This document shows, piece by piece, positions 52,250 to 61,072 of a DNA stretch of 64,000 nucleotides. Numbering within the stretch: position 1 is the stretch's first letter; every line of letters begins with the position of its first letter. A program made the position numbers and the translations under genes. Where the stretch lies: assembly GCA_900759045.1 (NCBI GenBank), contig CAAETU010000048.1, forward strand, positions 20,399 through 84,398. The letters run 5' to 3'. Source of the stretch: an uncultured Collinsella sp. Its GTDB lineage: Bacteria > Actinomycetota > Coriobacteriia > Coriobacteriales > Coriobacteriaceae. The notes beneath the pieces were generated by a model, which was not told where the DNA came from, ran no database searches, and saw only the letters and a list, made by a program, of their open reading frames with translations.

Positions 52250-53074
52250 ATGACTGCGCCGTTTGATTTCGATTCGAACCCCGAGCTCGACGCCACCCTT
52301 GTATTTCGTGTGGCCTACGATGGCTCCTCCTATAGCGGATTTGCCGAGCAGCCGGGCCAGACGACGGTTGCGGGTGAGTTGCGCCGTGCCATCGAGACGT
52401 TGCTGCGCCGCCCAATCGATCTGACGTGCGCTGGGCGTACCGATGCCGGTGTGCATGCGGTGGCCCAATACATCAGCGTGCCCGTAACGGACGCTGAGCT
52501 CGCCTTGACGCGCCGTAGGTGGCTGCGGGCTATGGATGCTCTGCTGCCCAAAGATATCGCCATAAACGAGGTCTACAGGGCCCGTAAAGGCTTTTCTGCT
52601 CGTTTTGACGCGCGTTCTCGCACGTACACCTATCGTATTGCCGACCGTGACGCGCGGCCCGTGCTGTCACGCGGTGCCGTGTGGTGGCATCGCTATCCCC
52701 TCGACGTCGATGCGATGGCGGCCGCCTGCCCTGCGCTTTTGGGCGAGCAGGACTTTAAGAGCTTTTGCAAGGTCGCCTCTGCCGTGGGAAAGCCTACGCA
52801 CCGTTGTGTAATGCGCGCCGAGTTTGGTCATGAGGTCGCCTTTGGCGAGAACATCCTCACGTTTACCATCGAGGGCAATGCGTTTTTACATTCGATGGTG
52901 CGAACCATTGTGGGTACCCTTGTCGAGATCGGCATGCATCGCCGCGATCCCGAGTGGATGCGCGAGGTAATTGATGCCTGCGATCGCTCCGCTGCTGGTC
53001 CTACGGCGCCCGCATGCGGTCTTACTTTTATGGGTGTGGACTACGACCCCACCGAGTTTGTGGTGCTCGATTAG
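52250..53074 (+). CDS. truA: tRNA pseudouridine(38-40) synthase TruA
   Basis: 274 aa. The catalytic Asp is in CAGRTDAGVHA, and RVAYDGSSYSGFA and FTIEGNAFLHSMVRTIVGTL are further TruA blocks. It modifies U38-U40 of many tRNA anticodon arms. The ATG at 52250 follows GGGAG; a TTG five codons upstream is less likely. Placement after rplQ is the classic order, but a terminator lies between, so transcription may be partly separate. Confidence 0.95.
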   Translation: MTAPFDFDSNPELDATLVFRVAYDGSSYSGFAEQPGQTTVAGELRRAIETLLRRPIDLTCAGRTDAGVHAVAQYISVPVTDAELALTRRRWLRAMDALLPKDIAINEVYRARKGFSARFDARSRTYTYRIADRDARPVLSRGAVWWHRYPLDVDAMAAACPALLGEQDFKSFCKVASAVGKPTHRCVMRAEFGHEVAFGENILTFTIEGNAFLHSMVRTIVGTLVEIGMHRRDPEWMREVIDACDRSAAGPTAPACGLTFMGVDYDPTEFVVLD

Positions 53075-53193
53075 GGAAGTGGCTGCCTGACGGCGATCTT
53101 TGTTTGCGGTGGCTGTGAGCGGGGCGTGTGCAACATCTGTTCTTGACGTGCATCGCGGCGGGCGACCGCCCGCATTAATTGACGGGGTGTACC

Positions 53194-54276
53194 ATGAACG
53201 GCAGTTTGTTACTAGCTGTCGAGAGGACGGAAAACTTGGTTCGACGTGGTTCGCATCCGCGACTTTCGGTGATCCTGATTGTTGAGGGCTCGCCCAGCTA
53301 TACGATGCGCGCTCTCGAGAGCATCCAGAACCAAGACCTCTACGATTTGCAAATTGTCGTCGTTTGCCGCGATGCTGCGCCCGGTGTGCGCCATTCGCTT
53401 CAAGTTGCTGCCGACAGGGACATCCATATTGATTTGATTGACGTCGAGGACGCGAAGCGCGGCGCTTGTCTTCGTGCCGGTTTTGCTGCCTCGCGCGGCT
53501 CTCAAATCATCGCTATGAACGCCGATGAGTGGTTTGCTCCGCAGTCCCTTTCCAAGATGGTCAATATCGCGTGCGATACTACGGCAGACATAGTGCTCCC
53601 CACGGTGTCGCTCGACCGCTATGATGCACATCGAGAGCGCCATTCGCGCGTCTTGGATGCTGCTCATATTTCCATTGATAGCAAATCTTCGATGGTGGCC
53701 GGGCTGCCTCAGTTGATTTTAGGCGGCCTAGTCGTTCAGACCTCTGGTGTGATGTACAGCCGCTCGCTGTTTGAGGCATGCCTTTTGTGCGACAAGGTGT
53801 TTCGCACAGTTGGGTTTATGGCATGCGCGCTTTCGCAGACACGATGCGTGTCCGGCTGCGGCGATGCTTGTTTCCACACGGCGGCACCTAAACTTACAGA
53901 TGCCTTTGATCCCACCATGTATGCCAAGGTATCCGATGGCACCCGAGCGCTCGACGAGCTTGCGGACTCACTCTCGGAAGCAGACAGCGGTGGTCGGCTC
54001 AAGCTGGCAAGCCAAAAGTTCTACTTTGCCGGACTGGTCGCCTGCATCGAGAATTTGTGTCTGAGCCCGCATGGGGTGTCCTCAATCGAGCGTTCCGCCC
54101 GCATGCGTGATATGCTCGATGCGCCTCGAACCCGTCAGATGGTCGCCGCGCTCAAGGATAACCATCGGGGGCTCGGTCTGTTGTTTGGGCCGATTGCCAG
54201 CGCCAAGCCCGCGCGCTGCGTGATGTGTACGCATCTGGCAGCTTTTCTTAACCGGACGGGCGCAAAAACCGCCTAA
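53194..54276 (+). CDS. Family 2 glycosyltransferase-like protein
   Basis: 360 aa. The N-terminal half has the GT-A pattern of family 2: LSVILIVEGSPSYTMRALES, a nucleotide-binding strand, GACLRAGFAASRGSQIIAMNADEW with NADEW in place of the usual DxD region, and RSLF later. The C-terminal half (about 190-360) is a family-unknown helical region with many Cys residues. No membrane span is evident. The acceptor sugar or protein cannot be read. Start ATG after GGGGTG. It stands alone, followed by a perfect inverted repeat. Confidence 0.7.
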   Translation: MNGSLLLAVERTENLVRRGSHPRLSVILIVEGSPSYTMRALESIQNQDLYDLQIVVVCRDAAPGVRHSLQVAADRDIHIDLIDVEDAKRGACLRAGFAASRGSQIIAMNADEWFAPQSLSKMVNIACDTTADIVLPTVSLDRYDAHRERHSRVLDAAHISIDSKSSMVAGLPQLILGGLVVQTSGVMYSRSLFEACLLCDKVFRTVGFMACALSQTRCVSGCGDACFHTAAPKLTDAFDPTMYAKVSDGTRALDELADSLSEADSGGRLKLASQKFYFAGLVACIENLCLSPHGVSSIERSARMRDMLDAPRTRQMVAALKDNHRGLGLLFGPIASAKPARCVMCTHLAAFLNRTGAKTA

Positions 54277-54282
54277 ACGGCT

Positions 54283-54320
54283 CATTTCGAAACAAACTTG
54301 CATAGAATTGTTTCGAAATG
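54283..54320. promoter_or_regulatory. Perfect inverted repeat before argR
   Basis: 13-bp perfect arms, CATTTCGAAACAA (54283-54295) and TTGTTTCGAAATG (54308-54320), around a 12-nt centre. It lies 7 nt after the glycosyltransferase stop and about 90 nt before argR; it may be a terminator without T-run or an operator. Confidence 0.75.
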
Positions 54321-54360
54321 CGTTCTTATACACAAAAGCCTTCAAATAGCGTTAAACTAT

Positions 54361-54375
54361 TCAATCACTGATTGA
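54361..54375. promoter_or_regulatory. 7-1-7 palindrome just before argR, candidate ArgR operator
   Basis: TCAATCACTGATTGA is a perfect palindrome with one central base. It lies 33 nt before the argR start, where autoregulation would be expected, but does not closely match the E. coli ARG box. Confidence 0.4.
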
Positions 54376-54408
54376 TTGTCTCCGCCATCTTTTGGAGAGA
54401 GGGTTTGT

Positions 54409-54846
54409 ATGGCTAAAAAACGCAATGGGCGCCAGGATGCCATTAGAGATATTGTGCGCAATAAGGATGTCCGCACGCAGCGCGTGCTGGTCGATGAGCT
54501 CTGCGCTATGGGCTTTGATTGCACGCAGGCGACTGTCTCTCGCGATATTGCCGATATGGGGCTGCGTAAGCTCCCTGAGGGCATCTATGTTCTGGCAGAG
54601 GACCTGCACCTGCAGCGTATGGTTTCCGAGCTCGTAACGGGCGTTCTGCGCACCGATAATCTGGTTATGATCAAGGCTCAGCCTGGCACGGCTTCCGGCA
54701 TCGCCGCCGCCGTTGATGCGGCAGAGCTGCCCGATGTGCTTGGCTCGCTTGCCGGCAACGATACGATTTTGGTTATTGCCCAGACGGCCGAGGACGGCGA
54801 GCGTCTCGAGGCGCTGATCAATAAGCTGAGCAATTCTCGCAAGTAG
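54409..54846 (+). CDS. argR: Arginine repressor ArgR
   Basis: 145 aa. The N-terminal winged helix (1-70; RQDAIRDIVRNKDVRTQRVL, TQATVSRDIADMGLRKL) binds DNA. The C-terminal domain (80-145) has the hexamer and arginine-binding segments AQPGTASGIAAAVDAAELPD and NDTILVIAQT. ArgR senses arginine and represses biosynthesis or activates catabolism. GGAGAGAGGG lies before the ATG at 54409. No arg biosynthesis gene adjoins it. Confidence 0.95.
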   Translation: MAKKRNGRQDAIRDIVRNKDVRTQRVLVDELCAMGFDCTQATVSRDIADMGLRKLPEGIYVLAEDLHLQRMVSELVTGVLRTDNLVMIKAQPGTASGIAAAVDAAELPDVLGSLAGNDTILVIAQTAEDGERLEALINKLSNSRK

Positions 54847-54897
54847 GCGTGCGGGTCGTGCGCTCGGCCCTGCGCGCGCTGACATAGTTGCCTGTAA

Positions 54898-54930
54898 GGG
54901 GGTATCGACGATGGTCGGTACCCCCTTTTT
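54898..54930 (+). terminator. Terminator after argR
   Basis: GGGGGTA and CGAC pair with GTCG and TACCCCC, followed by TTTTT. Confidence 0.88.
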
Positions 54931-54973
54931 GTTTGCCGGTATAAAGACCGCCTGCCAGGTCGCTTTAAACTAA

Positions 54974-55012
54974 AAGGCCCCCGAGCAGTTGAATAAGCTG
55001 TTCGGGGGCCTT
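54974..55012 (-). terminator. Terminator of the penicillin-binding protein gene
   Basis: AAGGCCCCCGA/TCGGGGGCCTT with inner CAG/CTG pairs. On the minus strand it is followed by TTTT. It lies 23 nt after the stop of the minus-strand gene. Confidence 0.8.
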
Positions 55013-55034
55013 GTTGCTTATGGCCGGATGATTT

Positions 55035-57230
55035 CTAGCCGACCGTATCGTCAGGCGTGGGCGAGGGGTCGGGAGTGGGCGTGGGCGTAGGCGTGCCGCC
55101 ATCGCCGCCGGTCGAACCACCGGTGGAGCCGCCCGTCGAGCCACCGGTCGTACCGGTGCCGCCGGTGGTGTCGCCGCCCGTGGTCTCGGTGGTCGTGGTC
55201 GTCGTGGTAGTCGTTGTAGTGGTGGTTTCCTCTTCGTCCTCGTTCTCGTCCTTGTCGTCGTTCTCCGTCTTCTTGGTGTTGTTGGTGCCGTAGAACTTCC
55301 AGACGCTGTTGTTCTTGTAGGTGGGCGCCGTTCCGGTCGCAAACTCCTCGCGCTCGGTACCGGTCAGAACGGTGTTCATAAACCGCTTAAAGACAGGCAG
55401 GTTGGTGCTGTCGCCCAGCAGGTCTGTGCCGTATTTTTGGATGGGAATCTCGCCCGCGGAATAGCCGGTCCACAGGGCGCACGCCAGCTGCGGGGTATAG
55501 CCACAGAACCACAGGTTGGTGGTGTTGTCGGTGGTGCCCGTCTTGCCGGCATAGGGCTGGTTGACGCTCAGGGCACCGGCAGCACCCGTACCGCCGCCCT
55601 TCATGACGCCGGACAGAACATCGGTGACCGCGGCGGCCTCGCCCTCGGTAAGCACCTGTGAGGGATTGTCGGTGTGCTGGTACAGCACCGAACCGGTACG
55701 AGAGTCAATCTCGGTGATGGCGATCGGCTGGCGATAGTAGCCGCCGTTGGCAAACGTCGCGTAGGCGGCGGCCATCTCGAGCGGCGAGATCGAGCCGGTG
55801 CCGAGGGTCATGACGGGAACGTCCTCGATGTTGTCTTTGGCGGGATCGATGCCGAGCTTTTTGACGAGCGAGATGATCTTGCTGTTGCCGACGGCTTCCG
55901 CCACCTGGATGTAGCCGGTGTTGGAGGAGTATGCCGTTGCCTGCTTAAGCGTGATGTTGCCATAGCTATGGTTGGCGTAGTTTTGGACCTCGGTCGTGGT
56001 GCCCTTGGCCTTGAGCGGCGAGTTGCAGTTGAGGGTGACGTTGGGGTTCATGCCGTTTTGGATGGCAGTTGCCAGCGTAAAGGCCTTAAAGGTGGAGCCG
56101 ACGGGACGCTTGGCCGTGGCATGGTTTACGTGGTTCTCGTCGGCGTTGTAGTCGTAGCCGCCCACCATGCACTTGATGTAGCCGGTCTTGGGGTCGACGA
56201 CGACCATGCCCATGTCCAGGCCGTCGAGTGAGAGCGTGTCGAGCTGCTCGCGGACGGCATTCTCCGCTACCTGCTGCATCGTGGGGTCGATGGTGGTCTT
56301 GACGGTCAGACCGCCCTTAAAGAGCACGTCGGTCGAGAACTCCTGCTCCAGCAGCTGCTTGACATAGGCGACAAAGTAGGGCTGCGAGTATACGTCGACG
56401 CCACTGCCCGAAATCTCGGTCACGTTGAGGGTGATGGGCTCGGCCTGTGCGGCATCGTGCTCCTCCTGGGTGATGTGGCCCAGGCGCAACATGTTGTCAA
56501 GGACCTTGTTGCGACGGGACAGCGCCAGGTCGGGGTTGACCGTGGGGTCGTACTGCGAGGGTGAGTTGGGAAGGCCGATGAGCAGCGCGGCCTCGCTGAG
56601 GGTGAGGTCGGCGGCGCTCTTGGACAGATAGGTCTCGGCTGCGGCCTCGATACCGTAGGCGCCGTGGCCGTAATAGATGGTGTTGAGGTACATCATGAGG
56701 ATCTCGTCTTTGGAGTACATATCCTCCATCTTGACGGCGATGTAGGCCTCACGCACCTTACGCTCGATGGTCGAGTCGAACTGCTCCTCCTGCAGGATGG
56801 TGTTGCGCACCAGCTGCTGGGTGATAGTCGAGGCGCCTTCGTGCCCGCCGCCGAGGGTTGCCACCGCAGCACGCGCGATACCCCACAGGTCGATACCGCC
56901 GTGCTCGTAGAAGCGCTCGTCCTCGACGTCAACGGTGCCCTGCAGCACGTAGGGGGAGACCTCGTCCTTGGTGATGGACTTGCGGTTTTGCGTGTAGAAG
57001 CTCGCGATCTTGTTGCCGTTGCAGTCGACGATCTCGGTGGGCTCGCTCACCAGATACGCGTTGGCGTCGGTGTAGTCGGGCAGATCGGACAGCCAGCGGT
57101 TGACGTTGCCGACCATGCCGATGCCAAATGCCACGCCCGCGATAAGCAGAAAGCCCAAAAACGAGAGCAGGATTATGGGCAGGGCATGCGTCTTTGAACG
57201 GCTGCGTCCCTGTCGTTGGCGAGGACCCAT
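55035..57230 (-). CDS. Class A penicillin-binding protein (PBP1A-like)
   Basis: 731 aa. A basic cytoplasmic start is followed by one membrane span (about 18-43). The GT51 glycosyltransferase has EDERFYEHGGID with its catalytic Glu and later GGGHEGASTITQQLVRN. The transpeptidase has SxxK (GSTFKAF), SxN (SSNTG) and KTG (GKTGTTDN). It polymerises and cross-links peptidoglycan outside the membrane. The tail is unusual: an acidic stretch, a run of about a dozen threonines, Gly/Ser/Thr repeats and a PTPTPTP end. GGAGGT lies before the ATG at 57230; the frame stays open 41 codons upstream without a ribosome site. Confidence 0.95.
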   Translation of the reverse strand: MGPRQRQGRSRSKTHALPIILLSFLGFLLIAGVAFGIGMVGNVNRWLSDLPDYTDANAYLVSEPTEIVDCNGNKIASFYTQNRKSITKDEVSPYVLQGTVDVEDERFYEHGGIDLWGIARAAVATLGGGHEGASTITQQLVRNTILQEEQFDSTIERKVREAYIAVKMEDMYSKDEILMMYLNTIYYGHGAYGIEAAAETYLSKSAADLTLSEAALLIGLPNSPSQYDPTVNPDLALSRRNKVLDNMLRLGHITQEEHDAAQAEPITLNVTEISGSGVDVYSQPYFVAYVKQLLEQEFSTDVLFKGGLTVKTTIDPTMQQVAENAVREQLDTLSLDGLDMGMVVVDPKTGYIKCMVGGYDYNADENHVNHATAKRPVGSTFKAFTLATAIQNGMNPNVTLNCNSPLKAKGTTTEVQNYANHSYGNITLKQATAYSSNTGYIQVAEAVGNSKIISLVKKLGIDPAKDNIEDVPVMTLGTGSISPLEMAAAYATFANGGYYRQPIAITEIDSRTGSVLYQHTDNPSQVLTEGEAAAVTDVLSGVMKGGGTGAAGALSVNQPYAGKTGTTDNTTNLWFCGYTPQLACALWTGYSAGEIPIQKYGTDLLGDSTNLPVFKRFMNTVLTGTEREEFATGTAPTYKNNSVWKFYGTNNTKKTENDDKDENEDEEETTTTTTTTTTTTTETTGGDTTGGTGTTGGSTGGSTGGSTGGDGGTPTPTPTPDPSPTPDDTVG

Positions 57231-57392
57231 ATATTGACCTCCAGGTATGTCGTGCCGGACGGTGGATGTGCCGTCTGGGCAGGATGGACATAAGTTATTA
57301 CACGATAAACCAAACGGGGCGCGCGAGGCCTCGTGTATGCTGGAAGACGGCATTTTTCAGAGTGAATGCATACCTTGGTAAGGAGTTTGTCG

Positions 57393-59351
57393 ATGGCGAT
57401 TCGGGCGATGGGGCCGAGCGGACAATACGAGACTGGATTGAATGCTGCCGGTGCGGTGCTGCCCGAGCTGCTGGCGCCGGCGGGCGGACTCGACCAGATG
57501 CTTACGGCCATCGCCGCGGGTGCCGATGCCATCTATGCGGGGTTGGGCGGCTTTAACGCCCGTGTGAGCGCCCATGGCTTTACGGATGACGAGTTTGCGC
57601 GCGGTTGTGCCGTGGCGCATGCCCATGGCGTGCGCGTGTACGTGACGCTCAACGTGTTCGTGTTTGACGATGAACTGTCCGACGCGGTGGTGTTGGGAGC
57701 TCATGCACTGGAGCTGGGCGCCGATGCTCTGATTGTGGCCGATGCCGGGTTGGCCTGCGCGCTGAGCGCGGCGATTCCCGGGGTCGAGATTCACCTGTCT
57801 ACGCAGGCAGGCGTTCATAGCGAAGGCGCCGTGCGGCTTGCCGCCGATGAGCTGGGGGTCGAGCGTGTGACGACGGCGCGCGAGCTGACGGTCGACGAGA
57901 TTGCGGCGCTATGTGCCACGGGCGTGCCCATCGAGGTATTCTGCCACGGTGCGATTTGCATCGGCTATTCGGGGGCGTGCGAGTTCTCGGCCCTGCGGCG
58001 TGGGCGCTCGGCGATGCGCGGCGACTGCACGCAGCCGTGCCGTCTGGCGTACGACCTGGTGGACGAGGCGGGGCAGAGCGTTGTCGCCGTCGAGGGGGAT
58101 CGCCTGCTGTGCCCGCGCGACTATCTGGGTATTGCGCATCTGCCCGAGCTTATAGATGCCGGCGTGGCGTCGCTCAAGATCGAGGGGCGCATGAAGAACC
58201 CCGATTACGTATTCAACGTGGTGCGGGTGTGGCGCCGGGCACTCGATATGCTGTGCGACGGCGCGTGGGACCCCGGTGCCGTGGAAGAACTTGAGCGCGA
58301 GCTGGGAAGGTCGTTTAACCGTGGGTTTACCGATGCGTACCTGCGAGGGCGTTCAGGTGCCGAGCTGATGAGCTTTGAACGCGCGATCAACCAGGGCGTG
58401 CGTGTGGGCCGTTTGGTTGCCGTGGGACACGAGGAAGTGACCGTCGAGCTCGATGCTGCCGTGGCGGCGGGCGATACGCTCGAGATCAGGTTTTACCCGG
58501 GCGCCGACGCTCGGCCCGATGTACCTAAACGCTGGCCGCAAGTTCCCTGCCCGGTGGATGCCGCGGCGGGGGAGCGCATCGTTGTCCATTGCAAGCGTAA
58601 GGTCGATGCGGGCTGCGAAGTGTATCTGATTCGCAGCGCTGGTGTGCTTGAGCAAACGGCGGCGGCGCTGGAGTGCATGCGGGCCGAGGCCGATGCGGTC
58701 GTGCTTGCGAAACGCGCTGTCGAGACGCTGCCGTTTGCGGGCGTTCTGATGGATAGCGGCACGCAGCCGGAAGAGTCGGCAGAGTCTGCCGCCGCTCGTT
58801 TGGTCTTTGCCTGGCAGCTGATGGACCAGGACCCGCACGACGAGCTCGACCTGTCCGATGCGACTGTTGTGCTCGACGAGGTCTGCCGTGTGGGCGATAT
58901 CGAGCGGACTCGGTCGCTCATGCAGCGTGCCGGGCGCGTCGTCTGCCGCAACCTAGGACAGGTGGTGATCGCTCGCGAGCTGGGCGTGGCGTTTGACGTG
59001 GCGGCGCCGGTGTTCTGCGCCAATCGGGCCACGCTTACCTGGCTGCGCGGACTCGGTGCGGGGCGGGTGTACTTGCCGGCCGAGTTGCTCGGCAATGATG
59101 CGGAGCGTATTGCCGAACTGGCCGCCGAACCCGGCGTCTTGGGTCCGGTCGACGCCGACCGTCCCGAGCTTATGGTGTGCGAGCACTGCCTGCTGACCGC
59201 CGAGGGCGTCTGCGCCACCGATGCGACGGGACAGGTCCATTGCCGCGACTGCTTGCGTCGTCGGCAGGTACGCTATCTGGTCGAGCGTGACGGTACACGT
59301 CTGCCAGTTGCCATTGACGCATGCGGCAGGACGAGGATTTTCCTGTCGTAG
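57393..59351 (+). CDS. U32-family protein, 652 aa, paralogue of the 562-3057 gene
   Basis: The N-terminus has LPELLAPAGGLDQ. The U32 signature is EVFCHGAICIGYSGAC, and the Cys-containing RGDCTQPCRLAYDL follows. The C-terminal half has a second Cys group (CEHCLLTAEGVC, then CRDCLRRRQ). It is 180 residues shorter than the first copy, mostly in the middle insertion. Probable role: hydroxylation of a 23S rRNA or tRNA nucleotide, as for RlhA/TrhP; two copies suggest two targets. AAGGAG lies before the ATG at 57393. It is divergent from the penicillin-binding protein gene. Confidence 0.85.
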   Translation: MAIRAMGPSGQYETGLNAAGAVLPELLAPAGGLDQMLTAIAAGADAIYAGLGGFNARVSAHGFTDDEFARGCAVAHAHGVRVYVTLNVFVFDDELSDAVVLGAHALELGADALIVADAGLACALSAAIPGVEIHLSTQAGVHSEGAVRLAADELGVERVTTARELTVDEIAALCATGVPIEVFCHGAICIGYSGACEFSALRRGRSAMRGDCTQPCRLAYDLVDEAGQSVVAVEGDRLLCPRDYLGIAHLPELIDAGVASLKIEGRMKNPDYVFNVVRVWRRALDMLCDGAWDPGAVEELERELGRSFNRGFTDAYLRGRSGAELMSFERAINQGVRVGRLVAVGHEEVTVELDAAVAAGDTLEIRFYPGADARPDVPKRWPQVPCPVDAAAGERIVVHCKRKVDAGCEVYLIRSAGVLEQTAAALECMRAEADAVVLAKRAVETLPFAGVLMDSGTQPEESAESAAARLVFAWQLMDQDPHDELDLSDATVVLDEVCRVGDIERTRSLMQRAGRVVCRNLGQVVIARELGVAFDVAAPVFCANRATLTWLRGLGAGRVYLPAELLGNDAERIAELAAEPGVLGPVDADRPELMVCEHCLLTAEGVCATDATGQVHCRDCLRRRQVRYLVERDGTRLPVAIDACGRTRIFLS

Positions 59352-59447
59352 GTGCCGCGTCGCGTCAGTTTGTTATCATAAGAGAGTTTATGGACTTCCA
59401 GCACCGCCGTTTTCGGCGAGGGTGCTATAGCAAAAGGAGGATACCCA

Positions 59448-60659
59448 ATGCTGTCTGTTGACGAGCAAATGCGTATCATCACCTCGGGCGCCGCGCAGAT
59501 CGTTCCCGAGGCCGACCTTCGCAAGAAGCTTGAGAAGGGCGAGCCCCTCAACATCAAGCTCGGCGTCGACCCCACCAGCCCCGACTTGCACCTGGGCCAC
59601 GCCGTGCCGCTGCGTAAGATGCGTCAGTTCCAGGACCTGGGCCACAACGTCACCCTCATCATCGGCAACGGTACCGCGTTGATTGGCGACCCTTCGGGCA
59701 AGAATTCCACCCGTCCGCAGCTTTCGCAGGAGCAGATCGAGGCCAATGCCGAGACCTACGTGAGCCAGGCCATGAAGATCCTGGATCCCGAGAAGACCAC
59801 CATCGTGCACAACGGTGACTGGATCCTTTCGATGGATCTGGCCGGTCTGCTGCAGGTGTGCTCCAAGTTCACCGTCGCCCGCATCCTCGAGCGCGACGAC
59901 TTTACCAAGCGCTACCAGTCTCAGACGCCGATCGCCCTGCATGAGTTCCTGTATCCCGTGATGCAGGCTTTCGACTCCGTGCAGATCAAGGCCGACGTCG
60001 AGATGGGCGGCACCGATCAGCTCTTCAACCTGCTCGCCGGCCGTGAGCTCATGGAGAAGATGGGCATGGAGCCCCAGATCGCGCTCACCATGCCGCTGCT
60101 CGAGGGCACCGATGGCGTCCGTAAGATGTCCAAGTCCTACGGTAACTACATCGGCCTGACCGACGCACCCAAGGATATGTTCGGCAAGACCATGTCCATC
60201 CCCGATGAGATGATCGGTAAGTACTATCGTCTGGCGAGCTCGCTCACCCCGGCCGAGGTCGACAAGATCGACGCTGCTCTGGCCGACGGCTCTGCCGACC
60301 CCTATGAGCTCAAGCGCGCCCTGGGTCGAGACCTGTGCGATACCTACCACGGCGCCGGTGCCGGCGACGAGGCTCAGGCCGAGTTCGACCGCGTGTTCAA
60401 GGAGGGTCAGCTTGCCGACTTCCCCGAGAAGCACGTTGAGCTGACGGTTAACGATGAGGGCCAGATTTACCTCGCCGGCCTGCTCAAGGACCTGGGTCTT
60501 TCGGCGAGCGCCGGCCAGGCTCGTCGCGATATCGACGGCGGTGGCGTCAAGATCAACGGCAAGGCCGTGGCTCCCAAGAGCTATAACATCGATCCCAGCG
60601 CCCTCAAGTTGGGCGACACCCTCTCCGTTGGCAAGCGCAAGGGCTTCAAGCTCATTTAG
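59448..60659 (+). CDS. tyrS: Tyrosyl-tRNA synthetase
   Basis: 403 aa, the longer TyrRS form (TyrZ-like). HLGH at 48-51 is the class I HIGH motif and KMSKS lies near 226-230. The C-terminal S4 domain (about 335-400; LSASAGQARRDIDGGGVKING) binds tRNA. AAAGGAGG precedes the ATG. The short 96-nt leader holds a hairpin at 59400-59426 but no T-box features, so T-box control is not supported. Confidence 0.97.
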   Translation: MLSVDEQMRIITSGAAQIVPEADLRKKLEKGEPLNIKLGVDPTSPDLHLGHAVPLRKMRQFQDLGHNVTLIIGNGTALIGDPSGKNSTRPQLSQEQIEANAETYVSQAMKILDPEKTTIVHNGDWILSMDLAGLLQVCSKFTVARILERDDFTKRYQSQTPIALHEFLYPVMQAFDSVQIKADVEMGGTDQLFNLLAGRELMEKMGMEPQIALTMPLLEGTDGVRKMSKSYGNYIGLTDAPKDMFGKTMSIPDEMIGKYYRLASSLTPAEVDKIDAALADGSADPYELKRALGRDLCDTYHGAGAGDEAQAEFDRVFKEGQLADFPEKHVELTVNDEGQIYLAGLLKDLGLSASAGQARRDIDGGGVKINGKAVAPKSYNIDPSALKLGDTLSVGKRKGFKLI

Positions 60660-60686
60660 TTACGCGGTTTTACCAAACCGCGTAAC
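60659..60686. other. Perfect 12-bp inverted repeat on the tyrS stop codon
   Basis: GTTACGCGGTTT and AAACCGCGTAAC around TACC; the first G is the last base of the TAG stop. No T-run follows. Confidence 0.7.
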
Positions 60687-60728
60687 AGCTCGACGCTGCG
60701 CGGGCTCCAGAGCGACAACTTGTCATTC

Positions 60729-60770
60729 AAAGAGGACGGCATGACCAGAAGGTCTATGCCGTCCTCTTTT
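60729..60770 (+). terminator. Terminator after tyrS
   Basis: AAAGAGGACGGCAT pairs with ATGCCGTCCTCTTTT; an inner GACC/GGTC stem fills the loop. Confidence 0.9.
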
Positions 60771-60859
60771 CATGCCAATTTGTTCGCTCTGGAGTCCGCT
60801 CGCTGCCCGTCCTCCACCTACGGCGTTGTCCTGGTTGGCACTTAGGGACGTTTCTTGTT

Positions 60860-60919
60860 GGTAGTCGTTGGGGACGTTCTTGAATGACTAGTCGTTTAAG
60901 AACGTCCCCAACGACTACC
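60860..60919. repeat. Long palindrome, family 3 (60 bp, no loop)
   Basis: The outer 22 nt of each side (60860-60881 and 60898-60919) are exact inverted copies, and pairing continues to the centre ACTAGT with two weak positions. The motif AGTCGTT occurs both at the outer ends and at the centre, so the element is two nested copies. Half copies lie at 60844-60857, 62899-62920 and 63904-63915. No gene lies within 60771-60976. Confidence 0.88.
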
Positions 60920-60976
60920 CAAAGCAACCTGTCTCCATTGCGCCAAGCGGCGTGTGCCATTAAGCGCGGCGGCGTA

Positions 60977-61004
60977 TTGTTGGCCCCTCTTTTGGGCATA
61001 CAAT
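60977..61004 (+). promoter_or_regulatory. Promoter of the adenine deaminase gene
   Basis: TTGTTG (60977-60982), 16 nt, TACAAT (60999-61004). Confidence 0.6.
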
Positions 61005-61016
61005 GGCTATTGGTTT

Positions 61017-61052
61017 GCTGCGGTGAAGGCCTGTCCGCTCCGCAGCTTTTTT
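61017..61052 (+). promoter_or_regulatory. Terminator-like attenuator in the adenine deaminase leader
   Basis: GCTGCGG (61017-61023) pairs with CCGCAGC (61040-61046), followed directly by TTTTTT. It lies between the promoter and the start codon at 61073, so transcription must pass it to reach the gene. The leader is too short for a purine-type riboswitch. Confidence 0.65.
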
Positions 61053-61072
61053 CTACGGTTAAAGGAGTATGT

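Noticed and set aside
59352..59447. T-box riboswitch before tyrS
   Set aside because: Only 96 nt with one small hairpin; no T-box sequence or terminator/antiterminator pair.
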